A stretch of 64,000 bases of DNA from Mesostigma viride (Eukaryota > Streptophyta > Mesostigmatophyceae > Mesostigmatales > Mesostigmataceae): positions 124,001 to 188,000 of the forward strand of contig RPFO01000648.1 in assembly GCA_009746045.1 (NCBI GenBank), given 5' to 3'. The notes below the pieces were generated by a model. It was given only the letters and a program-made list of their open reading frames with translations, did not search any database and was not told the origin of the DNA. Positions 31,140-41,559 of this stretch are shown in pieces; the first letter of the stretch is position 1, and each line of letters opens with the position of its first letter. The translations under genes were made by a program, and so were the position numbers.

Positions 31140-31698
31140 AGGTGGCTGGCTTGGGGTGCGGCTGGCTAGGTGAGCGGGGCGTGTATGGGAGGGTGCAACT
31201 GTGCGGACATGCGAGGGCATATGGGTGGGCACATGCCTGGCTGGTTTGGGTGTTTGGGTGTTGAGTGCTTAGGTGGTTTGATACTTGGGTTGTTGAGTGG
31301 TTAGGTGGTTCGGTGGTTGTGTAGCTGGGTGAATAGTTGGTTGGTTCTTTGGTTGCCCAGGGAGCCTTGGGTGGGTGGCATAGGCTATAGATGCTTCAAG
31401 GGATGCCTAGAGGTGGGTGGGTTCAAGGGCAGGTGGCTGGCTGAAAGGTGGCTGGCTTGGTAAAAAGCTGGCCGAGTAGCTGGAAGCATAGGCAGTTGGA
31501 GAGGGTGGGTGGGTGGCTGGCTGGTAATGGTGGGTGGATGAGTGTGCACAAGGGTGGTCGGTTATAGGCGGATGGCCAGGTGTCTGGGTGATTGATAGGC
31601 TTTGGGAAGTTCTAGAGGGTGGGTTGTTGGATGCGTGAGTAAAACCATGTCATGGGTTTGAGGGTAATGTGGTTTCGTGGTTGGGTGGTTATAGATGC

Positions 31699-31729
<31 letters not shown>

Positions 31730-32430
31730 GGGGGCGGGGGGGCCATTGGTGGTTGGTGGCTGTCGGATGTGTAGATGACTAGATGTGGGTGGGTGGGCGA
31801 AGGGACGGGTAGATGGGTGGGTGGGCGCACAGATATGGATGGGCTTATGGTTACGGGACCGACTCTCCTATCGCGGGTGAAGGGCTGTGCAGGTTGGGGG
31901 TGAGGTGGGTGGTTGGCTGGCTGAGAAAATGCATGTGTGGGTTGGTCAGTGGGTGGGTCAGTGGGCATTTAATGAAGGGTGGGGGGGGCAGTGACTGGTT
32001 GAGTGAGCAGGTGCGTGGGTGGGCGGCCGGATGGGTGCACAAAACATAGGGCCAGCTGGCTGGGTGCATAGGTGGTTGGGTGAAATGGGCTGTTTAATTC
32101 AATTGGTGGTTGGGTGAATGCTTGGTGGGAAGGGTGAATGCCTCGATTCTTATTATCAATTGTAGGTGTGTCGGTTGCCTGGCTGGGTGGGTGGATGCCC
32201 AAGTGGGTTGATAGTTGGCCTAGAGGTGCACGCGTGGTTATATATGGTGGGTACGTAGCATGTGCGCGGCTGGCTGGGTGGTGGGTCACTGGGTGGGCGG
32301 CCGGGTGGGTGGCTGGGTGCACGGGCGCGCAAGTGCATGAGCAGTTGTGTGGGTGGGTGGTCAGGTGGCATGGGTGGGTGACTGCATGGGTGGCTCGGTG
32401 GGCTCAAAGCGCAAGAGATGGAGACATGGG
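31140..32430 (+). repeat. G/T-rich degenerate minisatellite
   Basis: About 1.3 kb in which the plus strand is strongly biased to G and T, built of variants of GGGTGGGTGG, GGTGGCTGG and GGTTGGGTGG, with long frames on both strands that have only Gly/Trp/Val or Pro/His/Thr composition. Includes a (GT)n run at about 31698-31712 leading into an uninterrupted run of 22 G (31713-31734). Many G-quadruplex-compatible runs. No gene. Confidence 0.8.
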
Positions 32431-32439
32431 GATATGCCA

Positions 32440-33050
32440 GTGCCATATCATGTGAGCATACGAGGATGCCAGGTGACATGTGCCAGGTGACATGTTGCTG
32501 TGCGCACGTTGATCTGTACTTGGCATGTTCTTGACATGTATTACACGTTTATATCATGCATGGTGCGTGTTGGTCGCAATCAAGTGGCTGTGTTAGTGAT
32601 GTGCCATGTACATATTGTTCACCTTTCGTTCCATTTTTGAAATGTGCCAAGCAGTTTAGAGGTATGGTGTCATGGGGTTTATATCCATGTGCACTGCACA
32701 TCACAACTTTGTGGCATACCAGCAATGTCTACCTTACATGATGCATTCTGCTAGCAATGGTCACCACTCAGGCATTCACAATTCGCCAAGGTTTTGCGCA
32801 AGTCTATTTGTACTGATAGTTCTTGAGTTGCCTGCAAAGATCGAACATAATGTACCCTAGCTCCCAAGGGGAGCATCTTGGTTGTTAAAATTGTGAGAAA
32901 AAGAGCAAAAATGGTGACAAATGCTGGCAAATGTCACCATTTTGGGCTCCATATGACCTGAGTTTTTGCACATGACTATGGAGACCACGTGTCAGGTGCT
33001 GGCATGATGGCAACAACTTTGGGTGGCATTCTGACATTAAATAATGACTT
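32440..33050. other. Spacer with no recognised gene
   Basis: Moderate-GC sequence to the left of piggyBac-like copy c. A short direct repeat (GCCAGGTGACATG twice near 32475) is visible. No coding support. Confidence 0.4.
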
Positions 33051-33053
33051 TAA

Positions 33054-34813
33054 CCCATAGTCCGGAAACAGTGTGATATATCGCACTCTTTGACAGTCAC
33101 CCGGTGGCGCGACGCTCGATTCCCGGAGCGCCGCGCCACCCGTGACGGAGGCAAGTTGTCCGGTGGGTCTGGGAACAATTAGGGACGAAGGTGATGCATA
33201 GGTTTGGGGGTAATATTCGCCATAGGGCTCCTGGTAATTACGTGTATTGAGAAAGTATAACGTGACTTTGGCGGGAATTTTTCACTGGCACACGCCCATA
33301 GCTTCGATATGGCTGCCAGCGTGCTGCTATCAAGGAAATTTTGCGTCTCGCGGCTTGTAATGGTTCAGAATGTTGCTCAGAATGATGATGGGTGATTTTC
33401 GTAGGTCAGGGGTGGCCAGATGTATAGCGTTGGGAAAATACAGGTAGGGAATTACTCATTTCTTGGTCATCAGTACCGGTCCGAGTTGAGTAATGGCATG
33501 TCATATTTCCATTTTCTTCTTATGGCCGGGCAGTCTGCGCCAGCCCGAGCACCCAATTTTGGTACGGGATATCGTCAGCAGCATCCCTGTGAATTCGGAT
33601 GCGTTTACAGGTCATCTCTGCACAGAACATCAACCTGGTTATTATGGTGGATGCATGCATTATGCGGCTATGGCGGCCTATGCCTGGAAAGCATTAGCCC
33701 GTGTGAGATATGAGTTACTAGGGTTGGGCTACTCGGTTCCCGGGACGACCGAACCTCATTCCGAGTACTCTTCAGGTCACCCGGTACCGAACCCCAGACA
33801 TGCTCGGATCCCGCCAAGGTCGCCAGTACCCGATAGCGAGTGTGTTCAGGTTGGTGCGGTCTGACCGAACCCTGTACCGAGTAGTATGTGAACGTGAATG
33901 GGTACCGAATATACCACCATCTGGACGTACATTCGTAGGTTTGTGAGCTCCATGATTATCCATCAGATCCTACAATGAACAACTTCAATTCGCCGCATCG
34001 CGCCGTGACTCCCTGAACCGTTGAGCTGGACGCTCACAGCCTCGATCGAGAGTCGATGCCGCGAAACTTTCCAGCAGCCAAGCTAATTCTGCCAAGAGAT
34101 TACACTGTCAATTGAACCATCCCGGCGGGCCAGGACGGCAAAACCTATCCTATATTCGATACGCAAGTGCTCCAAACCAAACAACAAACCAGGGGTGCCA
34201 GTACCGAATACCAAGTATGTTCGTATCTGCCCAATAGGACCGGTACCCGATACCGGTACTAGTCGGTGCTGCTCAAGGTCACCGGCACCCAGACATGTTC
34301 GGGTGCATGCCGGTAATCGCCCGTAACGGGTACCGGCCCAACCGAGTAGCCCAACCCTAGATATGAGGGTCCCGGCCAGCATAACCCGGAAAGGTCGTGA
34401 TCGAGCCAGGTACGGCAACGTGTTTGCATGTCGTTTGCACGGGAATCTGTCGTTTATACATCCTTGTTTCACGAGTGTATCAGTGCCTCTTGCAGCAGGT
34501 TTCCATGCCCGCTGTATGAGTGCTATTAGCCCCAAATCTACTCAGTTTGCACATGGCGTTTCTTTGGTGGATGCCATTCCGTTAGTGATGGTGTAGTAAC
34601 TTCTTTGTTTCCCAGAACTTTTGACAGTCCTATGTGGCTGTATATATTGCATGTGCCATTTCATGGATGGCTCCTTATGCGCGCGTAACCCACACACGTA
34701 AGTGAGCGCGTTATGTAGGTCAGATGGGCTATCCGTGCGGTCTGACCCAAGGAAAGCATGGCAGCACTATCCGATGAAATTGTCCAATGTTAATAAATAT
34801 TGAGATTGTGCTG
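33054..34813 (-). mobile_element. piggyBac-like miniature element, copy c (first part)
   Basis: Terminus CCCATAGTCCGG after TTAA (33050-33053), opposite orientation to copies a and b. The sequence follows copy d closely up to about 34813, apart from the hAT-type insert. A further piece of the family continues at 35283-35411 after an unrelated insert. The far terminus is missing. Confidence 0.8.
33715..34359. mobile_element. hAT-type miniature element C
   Basis: About 645 bp with inverted termini TAGGGTTGGGCTACTCGG (from 33719) and CCGAGTAGCCCAACCCTA (to 34359). GATATGAG stands on both sides (33707-33714 and 34360-34367), with four extra bases (TTAC) at the left junction. Copy d shows the empty site. 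Subterminal GGTACCG/CCGAAC-type repeats echo elements A and B, but the sequence differs, so it is a separate subfamily. Confidence 0.85.
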
Positions 34814-34815
34814 TC

Positions 34816-35282
34816 GTCGCCCTTGTGAAAAGAAAAGAGGTCGTCGGACCTTAGCTAGGCGGGTTTGTTTTTCTCTTTTTTTCGTGTCACGCAGCCTCGG
34901 CCCGGACGGCATTTTTTCGCCACGCAAATGTTGCGTCTAAACAAATGACGCAATGCACCAGCGTTCTAATTGCCGGCAGCTTACGTAAGGCTGCCGGGGC
35001 TATTAGGTCACTTATTGCGTGAGAGAAAGAATCTAGATCTAGTTAATCACTACACCATTAACAAAGAAACCTAAAGACAGTGGCAGGTTTATATCTCAAC
35101 GTAGCTCCTGCCACCTGGCCAGGAAAAACTGGACAAATCTTTGGCCACTAACGATCCGGATCACTGGGCCGCACCAGCCTCAAAAGGTATGTCACGTGAA
35201 CCCTATGAGCTATACATTGCTATAGCGGCTACCCTTCCATCTCACTATAAAGAAACTTTGTTCAGAGAACCATGATTCCTGA
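34816..35282. mobile_element. Solo T-like segment of a YR-type element
   Basis: Insert between two parts of piggyBac-like copy c, ending AAACTTTGTTCAGAGAACC then ATGATT, the terminus shared by all T segments here. Contains the palindrome CCGGCAGCTTACGTAAGGCT...(34973-34997). There is no H segment beside it, so it may be a solo remnant. Confidence 0.5.
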
Positions 35283-35411
35283 CCCTCCCAGTAGGTATTA
35301 TTATCTAAGGGGCTTTTGCTTACCTGAAAATGATTGTCTTTATCCAATTTTGACAGTAAATATCTTGCAAAGCTCCTCACGGACTCATGATATTATTATT
35401 GCCTATTCTTT
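35283..35411 (-). mobile_element. piggyBac-like copy c, second part
   Basis: Family sequence resumes (CTTACCTGAAAATGATTGTC ... ATATCTTGCAAAG ... TTATTGCCTATTCT) and stops where the H segment of alpha-1 begins. A similar but distinct stretch stands at 47888 on the other side of alpha-1. Confidence 0.7.
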
Positions 35412-36228
35412 GTTTGTGTAGTGTTTATCACTAAGCTCCCAAGAAGATCAGCATTTGATTGAAGACAATAAGTGGAGCCCAGCCACAAATGCAGCAGTTA
35501 ACAGTGGCCATAAGGTCTCTCAATCCGCACGCGGAAGCAAGAAGCCTCCAGGGTGGGAGGGAGGGAAGAGAAATGTCAATTGCGGATAATTGCCAGCCTA
35601 GCTTGCTTAAGGCATGGTCCGCCGACACACAAGCTGACATCATCCTAAATTAAGTAACACCAGCATGCGTCACACGCCGGCCTGAACAGTGCTGAAAACG
35701 CCACTACAAACAACGTGGCCACGCACTCCCAGGCTAGTGCGTTAAACGTACAGGTAGTTGTACAAGGTTCTCAAGACTGACACCATAAAACTCGCCCATC
35801 GTTCCCTTGGGCCAGTTTGAATCCACTATACAATCATTAATCACCACTCTCTAAGAAAACCAAATCAGTCAAATCTATTTGTTAAGCAACCAGCCGACCG
35901 TACAGGTCTCCAGCTTATCTCAGCCGGTGCAACCAAATACGAATTTTTGCAAGCAAGTCGTATAAAACCTACAATTAATTTTCTCGGACCACCAACCCTT
36001 ATAAACAACCAGGTCATCCAAGGCAAATTCAAGCGAGCATGAAACCCTTTGTACAGATCGAATTCGTCAGCCCATGTCGCAGACAGCCTTCCACATGCAG
36101 GCCAAGGCATAGCGGCCCTATCTTTCCCGCATGCGTTAATTAAACTATATTCAGAGAAAACCGATTAAGATCACTAAGCTTCCAAGAAGACCAGCACAAT
36201 AGTAACCCCGACCTTTTTTTTTTTTTTT

Positions 36229-36545
36229 AATGATAAACCTGATAAACTCCTGATAAAACTGATAAAATCTCGATTAAAAAAATCCTGATGACTGATAAAA
36301 CCTGATAAATCCTGATAAATCAGCGCATTATCAGGACCTCATGCCTGATAAATACTGATAAATCCTGATACCTGCCTGATACTAACTTTTTCGCATAAGT
36401 TTTATCAGGATTTTATCAGGAGCATGAAGCCAACCTGATAAAACTGATAAAAGGCACTGATAAACAGCACGGCACTGATAAAACTGATAAAGGCAACTCA
36501 TGGCACTGACAAGCTGATAAAGGCAACACACGGCACTGATAAAGG
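36229..36545. repeat. Degenerate TGATAAA repeat cluster
   Basis: About 18 copies of TGATA (mostly CTGATAAA) on the plus strand and three inverted (TTATCAGG), spaced 8-25 bases, following a run of 16 T at about 36215. Origin unknown. It lies between alpha H2 and the H-like sequence of the YR element. Confidence 0.85.
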
Positions 36546-36685
36546 CATGACATTCACAGCATGAGACAAGGAACGGCATTTCTATTAACCGTGGAACTCC
36601 AGGGTAACCAGACTCTTTATTTAAACAATAAATAGAGCACATCGGGAAGTGGCCCTCAACTGGCCATCCTTACCCATGGGAACAC

Positions 36686-37650
36686 TTAATGCCCAAAAAA
36701 ACTAGCATTACCTTTACATCCCTCCCTGGCGACCCAAGCCAGGGGCAAAACAAAAACCGTTTGACGCATAAGACAAGAGTGAAGGGAACTTAATTGACAA
36801 GATTGAAGGGAACCTAAAAAAGGAAGGGAGGGCAGAGACTGGACGCTCCGCCACATGTGCGGGGGGCAGGCGGCGATAGCCCGAACCAGGGCGTCAGGAG
36901 GCGCGAGGGCCAAGCTCCGGTGCAAACCAACATAGTGGGCGACAGTTTTGCTGCTGCGCCAGCAACCCGGATGCTGAATATCAGCCATGCTGCTCTGCCG
37001 CAAAAAATCATAGGTAGCCCCCCCATGCCGGGCCCATGAATGGTAAACACCGTGTCAACCCCCAAAGCCTGCGTGGCCTGATGCCAAACCCGGCTGAGCT
37101 GGGCATAACCGTAAGGGAACACCCGTTCCCATGCCGCCTTGCCACTCATATAAGCCCGCAAGAGGGTCTCAGACATGACATCCTCGACCACCACAGACTG
37201 CACCTCCCCCTTAGCCGTCTTAGCTGACATCAGCAACAAGGCGCCCCGCTGCGAACCCCGCAACCGGACATCAGGCTGCAAGCGCACATGGCCGACCAAC
37301 AGGTTGAGCGCCTCCGATACCCGCAGGTATTGTTGGAAAATAACGATGACCATCATAGCCGCACGAGGCTGCCGCTGAAGCACCATAGGACAAGCAAGCG
37401 CAAACGCAGCCTCCCATGGAATGGGGGGGGGGCACGAGGGGTGCCAACGTGCGCCAGCCAGCCAAAACACTTCGTGCCAAGGCCCAATCCCGCACCTCCC
37501 GGGGAAAGTACAAATTCAGGCCCATAAGCGCATTGACACACAACTGGCGGCTGTAACACCGTGAGTGCGCCCAAGCGACATACTCGCAATAGTATTCCTC
37601 TATCGTCAAGCCGCGCAACAAGCTGCCAACCCGACCCCGCCGGCTCGCCC
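36686..37650 (-). pseudogene. Delta tyrosine recombinase
   Basis: Three frames make up one recombinase. N-terminal core-binding domain at 37621-37440 (LTIEEYYCEYVAWAHSR, LYFPREVRDWALARS). After a shift at a run of G at about 37427-37436, the catalytic domain at 37430-37030 (FQQYLRVSEALNLLVGHV with the first catalytic Arg; VFTIH). After another shift, the C-terminal catalytic part near 37005-36900 (ARHGGATYDF, then QHPGCWRSSKTVAHYVG with the nucleophilic Tyr). The R...HxxR...W...Y pattern is that of DIRS-type recombinases, which join circular cDNA to the genome without target duplications. Both breaks are single-base shifts. Confidence 0.8.
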
Positions 37651-38376
37651 ACCATGCGAAAAAGGACCTAAGACCCGATGGTAAACCATCAAAGTAGCCG
37701 GCTTCACCTTGCCCTCAAGAAGGGTCAAGTAGCTAGCGCCAAGCCGAGGCCCGGGATTGGGATGAACACCCTCGCGAGTCAAATCGCGGACCCACCCGGC
37801 CACCGAGGCAGCCATGGAAAGCCCCCGCGAAGGCCCATCCGCAGGCTGAAGCTCACTTGGCGTCCAGACCCATTGTGAGCGGCTGCCGGTGACCAACGTA
37901 AGAGCGCACAACCGGCGGCATTGCTTGTTTAACCGGTAAGAAGAGGAACGCCCTTTAGCCAAGCAGCCCAAAGCGGCAGTGGAGTCCACTAACCTCACCA
38001 CCCGCTTACCCCATGTTCCGAGGTTCCGGGCCGAGCGCTCCACCCCCTTCACAGCGGCCCGCACTTCCTTCTCGTTGATGTGCATGGTCGAATCGCGCCA
38101 GCGACTCTTGATCCCTACGCGCCATCGCCCGTGGATGATGGCTTTTTCCGCGGCCTTGGTCAAGGGTCTAGGCCCGGCATACATGGCCTCACCTGGGGTG
38201 AGGAGGGTTGGGTAACCCCGCACCTCCCGGGCCCGAGCTAATTCCGTCACCTCAGCTGGGGCCATCTCAGCGTAGACAACCCCCTGCCCAAAACTAGACG
38301 CATCCGAGGCCACCACCACCGGAGCCAGGGCAGCCCCCGGTCCACACGGAGCATGGGGGCCAACGCCATGGCACAC
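37606..38376 (-). CDS. Delta RNase H domain
   Basis: 256-residue frame overlapping the end of RT. The motifs are those of DIRS-group RNase H: VVVASDASSFGQGVVYAE (first Asp), HINEKEVRAAVKGV (Glu), VRLVDSTAALGCLAKGRSSS (second Asp) and WVWTPSELQPADGPSRG (C-terminal Asp). It continues into the linker before the recombinase, where the frame is lost near 37650. It degrades the RNA template during cDNA synthesis. Confidence 0.85.
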   Translation of the reverse strand: MCHGVGPHAPCGPGAALAPVVVASDASSFGQGVVYAEMAPAEVTELARAREVRGYPTLLTPGEAMYAGPRPLTKAAEKAIIHGRWRVGIKSRWRDSTMHINEKEVRAAVKGVERSARNLGTWGKRVVRLVDSTAALGCLAKGRSSSYRLNKQCRRLCALTLVTGSRSQWVWTPSELQPADGPSRGLSMAASVAGWVRDLTREGVHPNPGPRLGASYLTLLEGKVKPATLMVYHRVLGPFSHGGRAGGVGLAACCAA

Positions 38377-39512
38377 TCGAGCTCATCGCGCACACCTTGC
38401 CACAAAGGTCGCGTTCGCTGGCCCCACCCCTTGAGGTTGATGAACTTAAAACTCTGCTGCCATATGGACAAGCAAGTGCGGCTGAGCATCTGCAGCCACA
38501 CCCACCGGCCCACGACGGCCGCCAGCGCCTCAGCGGTAGCGCGTCCCCTCTCGAGGAGTACACGAGTGTGCGCAACCACAAGGGTGAGCTGCTTAGCTGT
38601 CGGCTCCAACACCCCATCCCGCCGGTGAACAACACCCAGAGCTTCTAGCTCGTCCTCCCCCTCCGGGCTAGCCATGATCGTCTTGTCCTTGGAGGGCACA
38701 AGGTTGTTAGGCGCGTACCCGTCTTCAATAGCACTCGCGATTAAGCGATTCACCGCCTCGCACGTGCGCCCATTGCTGACCACCAGGTCATCAATAGTGA
38801 TGGATACCATAGGGGCAGGGGGGTCCTCAAGGTCGATTTGCATCTCCCTCGTGCTCTCCTCCTTGTACTCGATGGCTAGGGCGGTTGGGTTACCCCATGC
38901 ATTCCGAAGCACGGTCAGCTCCCCTACACTTGTGAGGCGGTTCACCTGCCGTCTAGGATCCAAAGCGCCCGTGGCATAGAGGACCATCTCATGGATGGCT
39001 TCCCCTAGCGCTACAGCGTGGGAGTGCCCCATGGCCAGCACTTTCAGCACTGGCCACACCCTCCTCCGCCGCCCCGGCAGCCCGACATCGGTGGACCACA
39101 CATCAGGTAGCCCTTGATAATCCCACCACCACTCCGGCACTTGGATGGTATAGTAATACGAGACCAGATCGCTCTTGGCCGTGTAGCACCGACCCTTGAT
39201 ATAGACCTCCGAGTATATGCCCAGGTGGGGTAACACCGTCTTAGGGGGGTCCACCCACAGTGCGTTCCCCAACTTCTTATTCACAATGAGCCTTAACTCC
39301 CCCACTCCTTTGGCCACCCCAAAACATCCGTCTACCCACTTTGGCCGCGTCTCTCGGAACTCCACCATCCCCACGTCCGCTGCCCTCCCCATCAACTTGC
39401 CCCACTCCGCCATGGTGCACCCTCGGCTGGGGGCAGGTACATTCCAATACCTCGCACTGGCAGCCACCTCCGGCTTGATGCAGTTGGCTCGCTCGCGTAC
39501 ACCTCTCGCCAA
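38247..39512 (-). CDS. Delta reverse transcriptase
   Basis: 421-residue frame with DIRS-group RT motifs: GCFGVAKGVGELRLIVNKKL, YTAKSDLVSYYYTIQVPEWW (catalytic Asp), MGHSHAVALGEAIHEMVL, VSITIDDLVVSN (catalytic DD), then an ALGVVHRRDG thumb-like part. The N-terminal extension (VKKHCEWYSRRV, YEQLVAERVSLPKREV) lies in another frame at 39392-39750, so a shift near 39510 has split it. The plus-strand frames here are shadows. Confidence 0.88.
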   Translation of the reverse strand: MARGVRERANCIKPEVAASARYWNVPAPSRGCTMAEWGKLMGRAADVGMVEFRETRPKWVDGCFGVAKGVGELRLIVNKKLGNALWVDPPKTVLPHLGIYSEVYIKGRCYTAKSDLVSYYYTIQVPEWWWDYQGLPDVWSTDVGLPGRRRRVWPVLKVLAMGHSHAVALGEAIHEMVLYATGALDPRRQVNRLTSVGELTVLRNAWGNPTALAIEYKEESTREMQIDLEDPPAPMVSITIDDLVVSNGRTCEAVNRLIASAIEDGYAPNNLVPSKDKTIMASPEGEDELEALGVVHRRDGVLEPTAKQLTLVVAHTRVLLERGRATAEALAAVVGRWVWLQMLSRTCLSIWQQSFKFINLKGWGQRTRPLWQGVRDELECAMALAPMLRVDRGLPWLRWWWPRMRLVLGRGLSTLRWPQLR

Positions 39513-39939
39513 CTAGGTCGTAGCGCCAGCAAATCCAGCAGCTTCGCCTTTCCTGCCACCTCGCGCTTCGGCAGACTCACCCGCTCCGCCACAAGTTGTT
39601 CATACTTATTACATTTCCCATAGATTAGATCACTTCCTTCTGCGGGGCCTGTCGCAACGCCGGTTACGCGGCGACTGTACCACTCGCAGTGCTTCTTGAC
39701 CCTTTTCAGGGCCTCCGCCGTTCCTCTGGAGCACGCGCCTCCAGATTTAGGCGGAGGGTCTGCCCCCCCGTGCCATAGCCAATTCAACCACGTAATCACC
39801 TTGTGTTGTAGAGTGAAGGTCCGGCGGCGGCGAGTTGCACGCTGGCGTCTGCGTGCTGACCTCACTCTCCCCCACGTAGTGCTTAGAGGCATTGTAGGAA
39901 GAGGCAGTGGGAAGGGGGAGCGGTTTACCCTTTCGGTGT

Positions 39940-40975
39940 TTACTTGGTTTGCTGGGCCTTGCCCAGCTTCTCCATCATCGTGGCGCTTTGCAGGGCCATC
40001 TTCATGGCCGGGTTGCTCACCAAGGAGGCATCTTCCTTGAGAGCAAGGAGGTGGCCAGCCACCTTCCACCCTCCTGACCCCTGGCTCTCCACTAGGAGCA
40101 TGCTGCCACCACCCTCATGAGATACTCTACCCCAGCCAACTCCCCGGCTGCCGGCCCCAACTCCTTGAAGAGTGTGTCCATGGCCAGGGCGATGTTCATG
40201 ACCACCTTCCTGCTTTCCTGGTTCCTCCACCCCCTTGGCGAGTAGCCATGATCCAACTCTTTATCCCCCCTCCATTGTCGTTGGCATCCTCGAGCACCTC
40301 GGGGAGCACTCTCTCTTGCAGCCTCCAATTCACCACTTGTGCTCGAGTGGGCAGCGTCACCCCTTTGGTCTTTTTCGGCTTCCTGGAAGCCCCATCCGCC
40401 CCTGCCAGCGCATCCTTCAATTTCGTCAGGAAATCCGCTTCCTCGGACTCCTCCTCCTCCTCCTCTACTTTGCCCGCCTGCCCCTGCTTGCCAATAACGG
40501 CCGCCAGCTCCAAGAGCTGCTCCCTCATATCCCCCGCGGCCTTTCCCTTGCTCGGGGCTGGGCTTCCGACTTTTTTCGTCCCCTTTTTCGCCCCTTTCGT
40601 GGGCCGGTGTGGTGGCTGCACCTCCTCTTTGTCCGAGTCCGCCAAGTCCCGGGCGCTTTGGAGGGCTGCCACCAGCGCTTCGTTTGGGTCCGCTGCTGCC
40701 AGAATTTCAGGCCCGTCCACGTGGTCGACCAGCAGCCCAACGACGGACTCCAGCTGGGCCGCAGACCACCGGCTGACAGTAGCCGCCTCAAAGGCAGCGA
40801 GCACCTCAGGCAGGCACGAGCAAGTGGAGAGCTCCTGATGGAGCCTTTTCTTCTGCGTCGGCCAGGTTAGTCGGCCCTTTCCCGTTTGTTTAGTAGCTGT
40901 CGGCACCTCGGGATTAGCTTTCGCTAATTGCTTCCCAGCACCTGTCGAACCTGGCTTCTGCCCGGGCTTCGGCAT
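39940..40975 (-). pseudogene. Delta Gag-like protein
   Basis: First gene of the element. 40975-40196 gives 259 residues: a basic Lys/Pro/Gly-rich start, a helical region (LPEVLAAFEAATVSRW, LESVVGLLVDHVDG), a basic linker (KGAKKGTKKVGSPAPSKGK), an acidic run (EEEEEESEEAD) and RAQVVNWRLQERVLPEVLED. After a shift near 40200 the frame continues with NIALAMDTLFKELGPAAGEL and KMALQSATMMEKLGKAQQTK to about 39940. No zinc knuckle seen. Called Gag by position and composition only. Confidence 0.55.
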
Positions 40976-41425
40976 CCCAGCCGCTTTGCAGAAAGGAATT
41001 CCGGGCGTCAGGTATGCTGCCCCTGACCCCTGTCGCCGCCTTTTTTAAAACAAAAGAGACCGCCATGAGCTAGGTGAGCAAGCTTTTATCGTGTTTCAAG
41101 GCCAACGGCTCTCTACCAACGGCCAGATTCCGGCAACGGCCTCTAAACATTTTTAGCCGTCAAGTTTTACTTCAGATATTGCTTGTTGCAAACCCGTCCA
41201 CAATCACAGATCTGTTCGGAGAACCTAGACGCAAAAATCCGTCAAGGTAAGCAGCACCCCGTCAAGGTATGGGCCGCAACAATTAGGCCATATCATCCGT
41301 AATACTCGTACACTAGAAGCCTAATCAACCTTATTACGATCACATCACCCAGCTCTATTTCACCTAGCATCAGCGGCTCCCCTTCCGTATCACTATAAAG
41401 AAACTATGTTCAGAGAACCCCGATA

Positions 41426-41537
41426 CTTTTTATGTGCAAACCTTTTGGCTAAGGTTAGCGCATACTCTTACATCCTGCGCAAGATGTATATAAGAATATG
41501 CGTTAACCTTAGCCAAAAGGTTTGCACATAAAAAGTA
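41426..41537. mobile_element. Hairpin miniature element with TA target
   Basis: 112 bp forming an almost perfect fold-back: CTTTTTATGTGCAAACCTTT on the left and its complement on the right, about 50-base arms with a few mismatches around a short loop (CCTGCGCAAG). Flanked by TA on both sides (41424-41425, 41538-41539). Immediately right is a small palindrome ACAAGCGTTAGCTTGT. The TA duplication suggests mariner-type mobilisation. Confidence 0.8.
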
Positions 41538-41559
41538 CAAGCGTTAGCTTGTACAACTG

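Larger units (their letters stand above)
36592..41424 (-). mobile_element. YR retroelement delta with Gag, RT, RNase H and tyrosine recombinase
   Basis: Minus-strand gene order Gag (40975-39940), RT (about 39.5-38.25 kb), RNase H (38376-37606) and tyrosine recombinase (37650-36690) is that of DIRS-like/PAT/Ngaro elements. No methyltransferase or integrase is present. The right end (to 41424) finishes with TATGTTCAGAGAACCCCGAT, the T terminus of the split-repeat families. An H-like sequence (AACCAGACTCTTTATTTAAA then CAATAAATAGAGC) stands at 36592-36680. The left T copy was not found. Frameshifts in every gene make this copy inactive, but its divergence looks modest. Confidence 0.8.

Noticed and set aside
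31612-32479. Pro/His/Thr-rich frames on both strands
   Set aside because: Composition follows the G/T-rich minisatellite; both strands are open at once and no domain is present.
40235-40870. Plus-strand frames opposite delta Gag
   Set aside because: Antisense shadows; the minus-strand frame has the acidic and basic blocks and fits the order of the element.
41435-41460. Match to the U2 snRNA 5' region (CCTTTTGGCTAAG)
   Set aside because: Only 13 bases match, both strands of the same hairpin element carry it, and no branch-site recognition sequence, Sm site or further U2 sequence follows.
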